From assembly GCA_020445805.1 (NCBI GenBank), contig JAGRFX010000001.1:1-64000 (forward strand): a stretch of 64,000 bases of DNA, read 5' to 3'. Position numbers and translations under genes: made by a program. Numbering within the stretch: the stretch's first letter is position 1; every line of letters starts with the position of its first letter. Below the pieces are notes generated by a model that saw only the letters and a program-made list of their open reading frames with translations, did no database searches and was not told where the DNA came from. This document shows positions 26,401 to 34,882 of the stretch, one piece after another. Source of the DNA: Rhodocyclaceae bacterium. GTDB taxonomy: Bacteria; Pseudomonadota; Gammaproteobacteria; Burkholderiales; Rhodocyclaceae.

Positions 26401-27918
26401 ATGGAACCAGTACGTTTTCCCTTCGACAACAGCTACGCTCGCGATCTGCCCGGGTTCTACGCGCCCTGCGAGCCCGAGCCGGCGCCGGCGCCCCGGCTGG
26501 TGCATTTCAACCATGCGCTCGCCGAGGAGCTGCAGCTTGGCCTTGCCGACCACGATGCGGATGGGCTGGCCGCCATTTTCTCGGGCAATTGTCTTCCGAT
26601 GGAGGCGACACCCATTGCCCAGGCCTACGCCGGCCATCAGTTCGGCCAGTTTTCGCCCCAGCTCGGCGACGGTCGTGCGCTGCTCATCGGCGAAGTGATC
26701 GACCGCCTTGGCAGGCGCCGTGACATCGCCTTCAAGGGCTCTGGCCGGACGCCATTTTCGCGCCGCGGTGACGGCAAGGCGGCGCTCGGCCCGATGTTGC
26801 GTGAGGTGCTGATCGGCGAGGCGATGAATGCGCTTGGCATTTCGAGCACGCGTGCACTGGCGGTCGTGGCCACCGGCGAGCAGGTCTATCGTGATCGGCC
26901 GCTACCCGGTGCCACATTGACGCGAGTCGCCGGCAGCCACATCCGGGTCGGCACTTTCGAGTACTTCGCCGCCCACGGCACGGTCGACCAGGTCGGCAGG
27001 CTCGCCGATTACACCATCGCGCGCCACTACCCCGAACTGCAGGATGGTGAGTGTCGCCATCTGCACTTCCTGCGCGCCGTCGCCGAGCGGCAGGCGGCCC
27101 TGGTGGCGCAATGGATGCATGTCGGCTTCATTCACGGCGTGATGAACACCGACAACATGAGCCTGGCGGGCGAGACCATCGATTACGGCCCGTGTGCGTT
27201 CATGGAGAGCTATGACCCGAAGGCCGTGTTCAGCTCGATCGACGAGCTCGGCCGCTACGCCTATGGCCGGCAACCGCGCATCGCGCGCTGGAATCTGGCG
27301 CGACTGGCCGAAGCCCTGCTGCCACTGATCGCCCCCGAGCAGCAACGGGCGGTCGAGTTGGCCACCGAGGTGCTGGATGCCTTTCCGGGCTGCTATGAGC
27401 GGCATTGGCTGGACGGCATGTGCGCGAAGCTCGGCCTCGAGCCGCAGGCAAGGGCCGGCGAGGGCGAGGTCGCGGCGCTGGCAGAGGACTGGCTCGCCCT
27501 GCTGCAGGCCAACCGGGTGGACTTCACGCTCGCCTGGCGGCGCCTGGCCGATGCGGCGGAGGGCCACGACGCGCCGCTGCGCAGCCTCTTCGGCGAGCAC
27601 CGGGCGCTGGACCCATGGATGGCGCGCTGGCGGGCGCGATGTGCAGGCGAGGACGCGCAGTGTGCTGCGGCCGGCGTGCCGGCGCCCGCGGACGCCCGCG
27701 CGAGGCGCATGCGCGGCGTGAATCCCTGGCTGATTGCGCGCAATCATCTGGTCGAGGAGGCGCTCGAGGCGGCCACCGACGACGGCGATCTGGCGCCCTT
27801 CGAGCAATTGCTGGCGGCGCTGGCCTTGCCCTACCAGGAGCGGCCGGAACTGGCCCGCTTCGCCGAACCGGCACCGGCGGCCTTCACTCGGAGCTTCCGC
27901 ACCTTCTGCGGTACCTGA
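26401..27918 (+). CDS. selO: Protein adenylyltransferase SelO (YdiU/UPF0061)
   Basis: The 505-residue protein begins MEPVRFPFDNSYARDLPGFY. The pseudokinase-like fold is marked by PIAQAYAGHQFGQFSPQLGDGRA, KGSGRTPFSRRGDGKAALGP and the metal/ATP site HGVMNTDNMSLAGETIDYGP. SelO transfers AMP from ATP to Ser/Thr/Tyr residues of target proteins and is linked to redox stress. Many homologues end with a Cys or Sec near the C-terminus; this one ends in FRTFCGT with a Cys three residues from the end. The length is normal for the family. Confidence 0.93.
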   Translation: MEPVRFPFDNSYARDLPGFYAPCEPEPAPAPRLVHFNHALAEELQLGLADHDADGLAAIFSGNCLPMEATPIAQAYAGHQFGQFSPQLGDGRALLIGEVIDRLGRRRDIAFKGSGRTPFSRRGDGKAALGPMLREVLIGEAMNALGISSTRALAVVATGEQVYRDRPLPGATLTRVAGSHIRVGTFEYFAAHGTVDQVGRLADYTIARHYPELQDGECRHLHFLRAVAERQAALVAQWMHVGFIHGVMNTDNMSLAGETIDYGPCAFMESYDPKAVFSSIDELGRYAYGRQPRIARWNLARLAEALLPLIAPEQQRAVELATEVLDAFPGCYERHWLDGMCAKLGLEPQARAGEGEVAALAEDWLALLQANRVDFTLAWRRLADAAEGHDAPLRSLFGEHRALDPWMARWRARCAGEDAQCAAAGVPAPADARARRMRGVNPWLIARNHLVEEALEAATDDGDLAPFEQLLAALALPYQERPELARFAEPAPAAFTRSFRTFCGT

Positions 27919-27951
27919 CGCGGCCGCGCATCATCGGGCGTGGCGCCGGTT

Positions 27952-28221
27952 TCAGGCGCCGCGCAATTTCCGTTCTCGGCGGCTCATCTGCTGGACATGC
28001 AGGCGGGCCTGTTTGGCGCTGCGGTCGGCTGCCTGGTCGATGGCTTTCTGCACCAGGGCATGGAAGGCCACCAGATCCTGCCGCGGATAGGCCTCCAGCA
28101 CGCCGCAGTCCTGGAAGAACTCGGCGATCCAACGGGGATCCAGGGTGCTGCTGCCCGTTTCGCTCACATACTCGGCCGCGGCGATCTCGACGAAATCGGA
28201 CATTTTCGGCAGGGGACTCAT
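27952..28221 (-). CDS. Small conserved protein of unknown function
   Basis: The ATG at 28221, with AAGGGAG upstream, gives 89 residues (MSPLPKMSDFVEIAAAEYVS). It is mostly helical, soluble and basic at the end (RHVQQMSRRERKLRGA-like). I do not recognise a named family. A good start site, coding-like composition and convergence on selO with a 33-base gap support a real gene. No function is proposed. Confidence 0.65.
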   Translation of the reverse strand: MSPLPKMSDFVEIAAAEYVSETGSSTLDPRWIAEFFQDCGVLEAYPRQDLVAFHALVQKAIDQAADRSAKQARLHVQQMSRRERKLRGA

Positions 28222-28766
28222 GTTCGGTCGCTCCCTTGGGGGCAGGATTCGGTGTCCCTGCGGGGTGGGTCGCTTGCCGGCGCCAGCACCAACCCCCGAT
28301 GGATTGGCCGGTGGCGCTCCAGGCCTCGACGATGCCCGCGCCGCCATTCTATTCCCCTGGCGCCGCTACGCCGGGCGGACTGAAAGGACAGTCGCAACGC
28401 AGCGCGGCAATCGGCATGGGAAGGCATCGCGGGCAGTTCCGCAGTCAACGTGGTCCGCCGATTCTGTATGGCTTTGTCGTTCTGAGGGCAAACTCAGGGC
28501 AGGAACCGGGCGTCTCCGCAACCGAAGGGTGACATGCCTGGTTCGAAGGACTCCCGTGTCTCTGCCGATCGGTCCTGAATGCACGAATGCTTCGGACAGT
28601 GGTACGCACCGATGGCCAGCGAAAGCGAATGAAGGCACAGTCGCCCCGTCGCCCCCAGCTGACGGGAATCACCGCGGCAAGAACGAGTTTGCAGGGCGAG
28701 AAATGCCCCGCAAGCTCGTTGCGCGGTGCCTGACGATCCAATGGGTCTAGGCGGCGGGCCTGCGTT
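28222..28766. other. Intergenic region right of the small protein gene
   Basis: About 545 bases without a supported gene. It should hold the promoter of the leftward small gene and the end of the rightmost operon. The only clear structure is the long imperfect hairpin at 28682-28720. Confidence 0.45.
28682..28720 (-). terminator. Long imperfect hairpin downstream of the glycerate kinase gene
   Basis: Arms 28682-28697 and 28705-28720 (AACGAGTTTGCAGGGC / GCCCCGCAAGCTCGTT) pair at 14 of 16 positions around a 7-base loop. It lies 47 bases beyond the glycerate kinase stop and is followed on the minus strand by a short T-containing stretch (CTTGCC). It is a likely end of the eleven-gene transcript. 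Confidence 0.5.
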
Positions 28767-30029
28767 TCAGGTGACCAGCACGGCGCGGAAGTCGTTGACG
28801 TTGGTGCGGGTGGGGCCGGTGATCACCGAGTCGCCCAGGGTTTCGAAAAAGGTGTGCGCATCGTTGCGGTCGAGGCTCTCGGCCGGGCGCATCCCCCGGG
28901 ACCAGGCGCGGGGGAGGGTGTCCGGCGCGACGAGGGCGCCGGCGATCTCCTCGGCGCCGTCCACGCCATCGGTGTCGCCGGCCAGCGCGTGGATGCCGGG
29001 TTCGCCGTCCAGGGCCAGGGCCAGGGCCAGCAGGAATTCGACGTTGCGTCCGCCGCGGCCGTCGCCGCGCACGGTCACGGTGGTCTCGCCGCCGGACAGC
29101 AGCACGGCCGGGGGCACGAAAGGCTGGCTTCGCCGGGCCACCTGGCGGGCGACGCCGGCCATCAGTCGGCCGGCCTCGCGGGCTTCGCCTTCGAGGCTGT
29201 CGCCCAGGATGTGGACCGCGATGCCGGCTTCACGGGCCACGGCGGCGGCGGCCTCGAGGGCCCGTTGCGGTGCGGCCACGATCCTCGCCTCGCTGCGCGT
29301 CAGGCGCGGGTCGCCGGGCTTGATGCTTTCTCCCCGGCCGCTCGCCAGGGCCTCCCGCGCGGCGGGCGGCAGCGCGATGGCGTAGCGATCGGCGATGGCG
29401 AGGGCATCGGCGCAGGTGGTGGGGTCGGCCACGGTCGGACCGGAGGCGATGTCGATCGGATCGTCGCCCGGCACGTCGGAGATCATCAGCGTGAGCACGC
29501 GCGCCGGGTGGCAGGCGGCTGCGAGCCGGCCGCCCTTGATGGCCGACAGGTGCCGCCGCAGGCAGTTCATCTCGGTGATGGTGGCGCCGGAGCGCAGCAG
29601 CGCGCGATTGATCGCCTGCTTGTCTTCGGCCGACACGCCGTCGATCGGGGCGCTCAGCAGGGCCGAGCCACCACCCGACATGAGGCACAGCACCAGGTCG
29701 TCCGCGGTGAGTCCGGACACCATCCGAAGCATGCGCTGGGTGGCGGCGATGCCGGCCGCGTCGGGCACCGGGTGGGCGGCCTCGACGATCTCGATGCGCG
29801 GGCAGTCCACCGCGTAGCCGTAGCGGGTGATCACCAGGCCGGAGAGCGGGCCGTCCCAGTGATCCTCGACGGCGCGGGCCATGGCCGCCGAGGCCTTGCC
29901 GGCACCGATCACGAGCAGCCGGCCCCTGGGCGGCTGGGGCAGGTGGGGCGGCACGCACAGGGCGGGCTGGGCGGCGGCGATGGCCGCATCGAACATGCGG
30001 CGCAGCAGCGCCCGGGGCTCGGTGCTCAT
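28767..30029 (-). CDS. Glycerate 2-kinase (MOFRL family)
   Basis: The ATG at 30029 overlaps the preceding stop (TGATG); 420 residues. Family blocks are clear: VIGAGKASAAMARAVE near 45-60, LCLMSGGGSALLSAP, RRHLSAIKGGRLA and the C-terminal LSGGETTVTVRGDGRGGRNVEF with LAGDTDGVDG. The enzyme phosphorylates D-glycerate to 2-phosphoglycerate, feeding lower glycolysis. Older work on tartrate operons called such proteins hydroxypyruvate reductase (TtuD). It is the last gene of the catabolic operon and takes the product of the dehydrogenase encoded just upstream. Confidence 0.9.
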   Translation of the reverse strand: MSTEPRALLRRMFDAAIAAAQPALCVPPHLPQPPRGRLLVIGAGKASAAMARAVEDHWDGPLSGLVITRYGYAVDCPRIEIVEAAHPVPDAAGIAATQRMLRMVSGLTADDLVLCLMSGGGSALLSAPIDGVSAEDKQAINRALLRSGATITEMNCLRRHLSAIKGGRLAAACHPARVLTLMISDVPGDDPIDIASGPTVADPTTCADALAIADRYAIALPPAAREALASGRGESIKPGDPRLTRSEARIVAAPQRALEAAAAVAREAGIAVHILGDSLEGEAREAGRLMAGVARQVARRSQPFVPPAVLLSGGETTVTVRGDGRGGRNVEFLLALALALDGEPGIHALAGDTDGVDGAEEIAGALVAPDTLPRAWSRGMRPAESLDRNDAHTFFETLGDSVITGPTRTNVNDFRAVLVT

Positions 30030-30994
30030 CAGTGCCCGCCCTCGACCAGGTTGCGCGGGCGGCCGGCGACGAAGCACTCGAGGTTGCCGACGAGCTGGTC
30101 GGCGAGGGCCTGCTGGGCCTCGTCGGAGGCCCAGGCCACGTGGGGGGTGAGGATCACGTTGGGGCGCCGCGCGATGTGCATCATCGGGCTGTCGGCGGCG
30201 GGCGGCTCGCCGTCGGTGACGTCGAAGCCGGCGCCGCAGATCAGGCCCTCGTCCAGGGCCTGGACCAGCGCAGCTTCGTCCACCAGCCCGCCGCGGGAGG
30301 TGTTGATCAGCAAGGGCTTGCGGCCCATGGCGCGGAACTCCGGCAGCGCGATCATGCCGCGTGTCACCGCGGTGAGCGGGCTGTGCAGGCTGATGATGTC
30401 GCTGCTGGCGAGCACCTCCGCCCACGGGGTGTACAGGCTGCCCATGTCGCTGCGGCCCTTGTGGGCGGCAAACAGCGGCGTCATGCCGAAGGCGCGGCCG
30501 ATCTCGGCCACCCGCTGGCCCAGCACGCCCTCGCCGATGATGCCCAGGCGGGCGCCGGCCAGGTCGTGGATGGGGTGGTCGAAAAAGCAGAACTGGCCGG
30601 AGCGCTGCCAGGCGCCGTCGATCACGTCCTGCCGGTAGGCGACGATGTTGCGGCGCAGGGCAAGGATCAGCGCAAAGGCGTGCTCGGGCACGGTATTGAC
30701 GGCGTAGCCGCGGATGTTGGCGACGGCGATGCCGTGCTGCTGGCAGTAGGCCTTGTCCACGCAGTCGGTGCCGGTGGCGGCCACCGCGATCAGCTTCAGG
30801 CCGGGCAGCTGCGCCAGCGCCTCGGCCCGCAAGGGCACCTTGTTGGTGATGGCGATGGTGGCACCGGCGAGGCGCTCGACCACCTGATCCGGGCGGGTGC
30901 GCGCGTGGGTCACGAGGGTGTGGCCGAAGCCGGGTTCGCGCAGGTGGATCTGGGGCGCGAGGGTGGCGCGGTCGAGAAAGACGATCTTTTCCAT
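30029..30994 (-). CDS. D-2-hydroxyacid dehydrogenase (hydroxypyruvate/glyoxylate reductase-like)
   Basis: The 321-residue enzyme has the Rossmann motif GIIGEGVLGQRVAEIGRAFGM (usual pattern GxGxxG, here GEGVLG). Catalytic residues are Arg in NTSRGGLVDE, Glu in GFDVTDGEPP and His in LTPHVAW. It fits the glycerate dehydrogenase/HprA branch, which reduces hydroxypyruvate to D-glycerate with NAD(P)H. Immediate coupling to glycerate kinase supports that role. The second Gly of the classic GxGxxG is present, but a Glu sits between the first two glycines. Confidence 0.85.
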   Translation of the reverse strand: MEKIVFLDRATLAPQIHLREPGFGHTLVTHARTRPDQVVERLAGATIAITNKVPLRAEALAQLPGLKLIAVAATGTDCVDKAYCQQHGIAVANIRGYAVNTVPEHAFALILALRRNIVAYRQDVIDGAWQRSGQFCFFDHPIHDLAGARLGIIGEGVLGQRVAEIGRAFGMTPLFAAHKGRSDMGSLYTPWAEVLASSDIISLHSPLTAVTRGMIALPEFRAMGRKPLLINTSRGGLVDEAALVQALDEGLICGAGFDVTDGEPPAADSPMMHIARRPNVILTPHVAWASDEAQQALADQLVGNLECFVAGRPRNLVEGGH

Positions 30995-31013
30995 GGGCTT
31001 TTTCCAGGCGGAG

Positions 31014-32993
31014 TCAGAGAAGGCGGCGGGCTTCGGCCGCAACGGCCTCGGCGGTGATGCCGAAGCGCTCGTAGAGCCCGTCGACCGGACCCGAGGCGCC
31101 GAAGCCGGGCATGCCGACGAAGCTGCCGCGCTGGCCCAGGTACTGGTCCCAGCCGAAGCGCATGGCGGCCTCGACGCCGATCCGCACGCAGTGGTTGCCC
31201 AGCACCTCGGCCCGGTAGCTGGCGTCCTGCTGGTCGAAGAGTTCCCAGCACGGCATCGAGACCACCGCGGTGGGGATGCTGTCCGCCTGCAGCCGGGCAC
31301 GCGCCGCTAGGGCGATGCTGACCTCCGAGCCGGTGGCCAGCAGCGTCACCGCGCGCGGGCCGCCTTCGGCCTCGGCCAGCACGTAGGCGCCGCGGCGCGA
31401 CAGGTTGTCGTCGGCATGTGCGGTGCGCACCGTGGGCAGGGCCTGGCGGGCGAAGACCATGCTCGCCGGGGTGCGGGCCTGTTCGAGCGCGATCTCCCAG
31501 CATTCGGCGGCTTCGACCGCGTCGGCCGGGCGCATCACCAGCATGTTGGGCATGGCGCGCAGGGAGGCCAGGATCTCCACCGGCTGGTGGGTCGGCCCGT
31601 TCTTGCCGACGCCGATCGAGTCGTGGCTGAACACGAACTTCACCGGCAGGCCCATCAGCGCGGCCATGCGCATGGCCGGGCGCTCGTAGTCGGAGAAGGC
31701 CAGGTAGGTCACCGCCAGGGCGATGCCGCCACCGTGGGCGGCGATGCCGTTGGCCATCGACCCCATGACATGTTCGCGCACGCCGCAATGCACGTAGGCG
31801 CCGCGGCGGTCCTCGGCGGTGAAGGCCTGCAGGCTGCGCTTGTGGGAAGTCGGCGCTTCCAGGTCGGCGCAGCCGACGAGGCGCTCGGGCAGCACGGGCG
31901 CCAGGAGGTCGTTGATCTCGGCCGAGGCGAAGATGCCGGGCGTCGCTTCCGCACGGGCGGCCGCCTCGCGCTTGTAGTCCTGCAGCACCTGGCGCCAGCC
32001 CTCGGGCAGTTTGCCGGCCTGCACCCGCTCGAATTCCGCTCGCTCGTCGGCCGGCAGCGCGGCCAGGCGCTGGTGCCAGGCGGCGTGTTCGGCCTGGCTG
32101 CGGCGGCCGGCGGTGCGCCAGGTGTCGAGGATGTCGGCGGGAATCTCGAAGGCCGGGTGGGTCCAGCCCAGCAGCTCGCGGGCGGCCGCGGCGTCCTCGG
32201 GATAGAGGCGGGCGCTGTGGCCGCCGCGCTGGCCCTGCACGCGGGGCAGGCCGCGGCCGATGATGGTGCGGCAGGCGAGCATTGACGGGCGCGGGTCCTT
32301 GCGGGCCAGGGCCAGGGCGTGGGAGACCGCCTCCAGGTCGTGGCCGTCCACCTCGATCACGTGCCAGCCGGCGACGCGGAAGCGGGCCGCCACGTCCTCG
32401 CTGATCGACAGCTCGGTCGAGCCGTCGTCGGTGATGCGGTTGTCGTCCCAGCACAGGATCAGCTTGCCCAGGCGCAGGTGGCCGGCCAGCGAGATCATCT
32501 CCTGGCCGACGCCCTCCTGCAGGCAGCCGTCGCCGACGAAGGCGTAGGTATGGTGGTCCACCAGCGCGTCGCCGAAGCGGGCGTTCAGATAGGCCTCGGC
32601 CACGGCCATGCCGAAGGCGTTGGCGATGCCCTGGCCGAGCGGGCCGGTGGTGACCTCGATGCCGGCCGCGGGGTCGATCTCCGGGTGGCCGGCACAGTGG
32701 GAGCCCAGCTCGCGGAAGGTCCTGACCTGGTCGAGGCTGATCTTGTCGTAGCCGGTCAGGTAGAGCAGCGAGTACAGCAGCATCGAGCCATGGCCGTTCG
32801 ATAGCACGAAGCGGTCGCGGTCCGGCCAGGTGGGGTCGGCCGGGTTGAACTTGAGGTGGCGCGTGAACAGGGCCGTGGCGATCTCGGCCATGCCCAGCGG
32901 CACGCCCTGGTGACCCTCGCCGGCATGGACGATGGTGTCGATGGAGAGGAAGCGGATGGCGTCCGCCAGCAGGGTGGGTGTCACGTTTTCCAT
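31014..32993 (-). CDS. tkt: Transketolase, full length, with altered substrate-pocket residues
   Basis: The 659-residue protein has both ThDP domains and the C-terminal domain. GDG motif: FVGDGCLQEG. Pocket histidines are recognisable in GEGHQG, LSNGHGS and AGHPE; the catalytic Glu lies in CGVREHVMG. Against E. coli TktA from memory, the loop GEDGPTHQP reads GKNGPTHQP, so the residue equivalent to Asp469 is Asn. The phosphate-binding Arg358 block (IASRKASQ) reads IFASAEIND, without the Arg, and THDSHG reads GGHSARL. These changes suggest a donor or acceptor other than the usual sugar phosphates. It lies 93 bases after the AEC permease gene and 19 before the dehydrogenase gene. Confidence 0.88.
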   Translation of the reverse strand: MENVTPTLLADAIRFLSIDTIVHAGEGHQGVPLGMAEIATALFTRHLKFNPADPTWPDRDRFVLSNGHGSMLLYSLLYLTGYDKISLDQVRTFRELGSHCAGHPEIDPAAGIEVTTGPLGQGIANAFGMAVAEAYLNARFGDALVDHHTYAFVGDGCLQEGVGQEMISLAGHLRLGKLILCWDDNRITDDGSTELSISEDVAARFRVAGWHVIEVDGHDLEAVSHALALARKDPRPSMLACRTIIGRGLPRVQGQRGGHSARLYPEDAAAARELLGWTHPAFEIPADILDTWRTAGRRSQAEHAAWHQRLAALPADERAEFERVQAGKLPEGWRQVLQDYKREAAARAEATPGIFASAEINDLLAPVLPERLVGCADLEAPTSHKRSLQAFTAEDRRGAYVHCGVREHVMGSMANGIAAHGGGIALAVTYLAFSDYERPAMRMAALMGLPVKFVFSHDSIGVGKNGPTHQPVEILASLRAMPNMLVMRPADAVEAAECWEIALEQARTPASMVFARQALPTVRTAHADDNLSRRGAYVLAEAEGGPRAVTLLATGSEVSIALAARARLQADSIPTAVVSMPCWELFDQQDASYRAEVLGNHCVRIGVEAAMRFGWDQYLGQRGSFVGMPGFGASGPVDGLYERFGITAEAVAAEARRLL

Positions 32994-33086
32994 GGTCGTA
33001 GGTCTCCTGCGCGCAGCGCCGGAGGGCGCCGCACGGCGTGTGCGTTTCGGAAGGAAGTGGGGGCGCTCAGCGCGGCGGCGATGGAC

Positions 33087-33965
33087 TCATGCGGCCAGCC
33101 GGATCGCCAGAGCGAGGGTGATGGACAGCAGCGCGACGAGGTTGCCGACGATGACGATGGCGGCCACCTTGTCCGGCTCCTGGCCGTAGCGTTCGGCGAA
33201 GATGTAGTTCAGCACCGCGGGGGGCAGGGCGCCGAACAGCAGCAGCACGTCGGTCTCCGCCGACGAGAGGCCGAAGATCCAGCAGTACAGGCCGGCCAGC
33301 ACCATGCCGGTGGCCGGGGTCGCCACCGCGCCGACCAGGCCGATGCGCCACTCGGCGAACGGGGCGGTGTTGAGCCGCACGCCGAGGGCGAACAGCATCA
33401 GGCCGGTGGAGACGTCGCCCACCACCTTGAAGGCGGCGAGCACCGGCGGCCACAGGGCCGCGCCGGTGGCACTGACGAAGATGCCGGCCGCCCCGGCGAT
33501 GAACACCGGCTCGCGCAGCACCCGCAACACGTTGGCGCTCCTGCCCAGCCACAGGGTCGAGAGGGTGAAGTGCAGCACGTTCTCGACCAGGAACAGGATC
33601 ACCGCCGCCGGCAGCGCGGCCTCGCCGAAGGCCAGCAGCAGCAGGGGCAGGCCCATGTTGCCGGCGTTCTTGAACATCATCGGTGGCAGCAGGGTGCGGG
33701 GTGCATGGCCGAGAGCGCGGGCGATGGGCAGGCCGAGCAGCCCGGAGCCGAGCACGATGACAATGCCGCCGATCGCCACCCACTGCACGTCCGCCAGCGA
33801 GAACGCGTGGCTGGCGAGGGCCGAGAAGACCAGCGCGGGCACGAAGATGTCCATGTTCACCTGGTTGGTGGCGATCATGTCGGGCCGGTGGCGGCGGCCA
33901 TACACGAAGCCGAGCACGATCACCGCGAAGACCGGAAAGACGATGCTGGCGATCTGCAGGAACAT
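33087..33965 (-). CDS. AEC-family permease (auxin efflux carrier type)
   Basis: The 292-residue protein has about ten hydrophobic helices in two five-helix repeats (IASIVFPVFAVIVLGFVYGR at the start; FKNAGNMGLPLLLLAFGEAALP in the middle). The NxGN-like motif KNAGNMGLP is typical. Relatives in bacteria move malonate, malate or similar acids. In this operon it could export an acid product or supply a second uptake route beside the TRAP system. No substrate can be read. Confidence 0.8.
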   Translation of the reverse strand: MFLQIASIVFPVFAVIVLGFVYGRRHRPDMIATNQVNMDIFVPALVFSALASHAFSLADVQWVAIGGIVIVLGSGLLGLPIARALGHAPRTLLPPMMFKNAGNMGLPLLLLAFGEAALPAAVILFLVENVLHFTLSTLWLGRSANVLRVLREPVFIAGAAGIFVSATGAALWPPVLAAFKVVGDVSTGLMLFALGVRLNTAPFAEWRIGLVGAVATPATGMVLAGLYCWIFGLSSAETDVLLLFGALPPAVLNYIFAERYGQEPDKVAAIVIVGNLVALLSITLALAIRLAA

Positions 33966-33990
33966 GGCGGCGCGGGCGGGCGAGGGCGGC

Positions 33991-34869
33991 TTACTTGGTG
34001 CCGTTCAGGGCGTAGTAGCTGCGGATGACCTGGCTGTCGTCGGCCCGGCCTTCGCCGCGCCCCGAGGTGGCCAGGAACAGCTGGTGGGCGACCGCGGCGA
34101 TCGGCAGCGCGGCCTGGGCCTCGCGCCCCGCCTCGAGCACGATGCCCAGGTCCTTGACGAAAATGTCGACCGCGCTGCTGACCTGGGGGTCGTCCTGCAG
34201 CATGCGTGGCCCCCGATCCTTGAGCATCCAGCTCGAGGCGGCCGAGCCGCCCATGATCTCGAGCAGCACCTGGAGGTCGACGCCCACCTTGGCGGCCAGC
34301 GCGAAGGCCTCCGCCACGACCGCGATGTGCACCCCGCACAGCAGCTGGTTGACGGTCTTGACCGTCGCCCCCTGGCCGGGCTGGTCGCCGACCCGGAAGA
34401 TGCGCTCGCCCAGCGCGTAGAAGAGGGGCCGCATGCGCTCGAAGGTGGCCCCGTCGCAGGCCGCCATGATGGTCAGCGAGCCGGCGATGGCGCCCGCGGT
34501 GCCGCCGGAGACCGGGGCATCGACGAACTGGCAGCCGGCCGCGGTGACCCGCTGGGCGATGCGCGCCACGGCGCCCGGCGGGCAGGTGGCCATCAGGCAC
34601 ACCACTGCGCCCGGCTCGAGCGCCTCGAGGCCCCCGTCGGCGAACAGGACCTGCTCGGCCTGGGCCGCGTTCACCACCATCAGGACCAGGACGTCGGCGC
34701 CGCGGGCGCCATCGGCGGCGCTGGCTGCGCGGCGGCCGCCCGCCGCCTCCAGTGCCGCGAGGGCCTGGGTGTTGAGGTCGATGCCGCGCACGGCGAAGCC
34801 GCCGGCGAGCAGGTTGCGGGCCATCGGCAGGCCCATGGCGCCGAGGCCGGCGAAGGCGATCTCTTTCAT
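33991..34869 (-). CDS. LtnD-like four-carbon acid-sugar dehydrogenase (3-hydroxyisobutyrate dehydrogenase superfamily)
   Basis: The ATG at 34869 gives 292 residues starting MKEIAFAGLGAMGLPMARNL; an ATG four codons upstream (34881) is possible. The Rossmann GLGAMG, the DAPVSGG block and the catalytic Lys in GATVKTVNQLL are present. Segments such as LMVVNAAQAEQVLF and SSAVDIFVKDLGIVLE closely resemble L-threonate dehydrogenase LtnD/YgbJ more than tartronate-semialdehyde reductase GarR. LtnD oxidises the C2 hydroxyl of L-threonate with NAD+. The usual partners OtnK, OtnC and OtnI are absent here, so the downstream fate must differ. Confidence 0.8.
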   Translation of the reverse strand: MKEIAFAGLGAMGLPMARNLLAGGFAVRGIDLNTQALAALEAAGGRRAASAADGARGADVLVLMVVNAAQAEQVLFADGGLEALEPGAVVCLMATCPPGAVARIAQRVTAAGCQFVDAPVSGGTAGAIAGSLTIMAACDGATFERMRPLFYALGERIFRVGDQPGQGATVKTVNQLLCGVHIAVVAEAFALAAKVGVDLQVLLEIMGGSAASSWMLKDRGPRMLQDDPQVSSAVDIFVKDLGIVLEAGREAQAALPIAAVAHQLFLATSGRGEGRADDSQVIRSYYALNGTK

Positions 34870-34882
34870 GGGGGTTCTCATA

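Noticed and set aside
33991..34869. Calling the dehydrogenase tartronate-semialdehyde reductase (GarR)
   Set aside because: The superfamily fits, but several blocks resemble LtnD more closely, so the LtnD-like call was kept.
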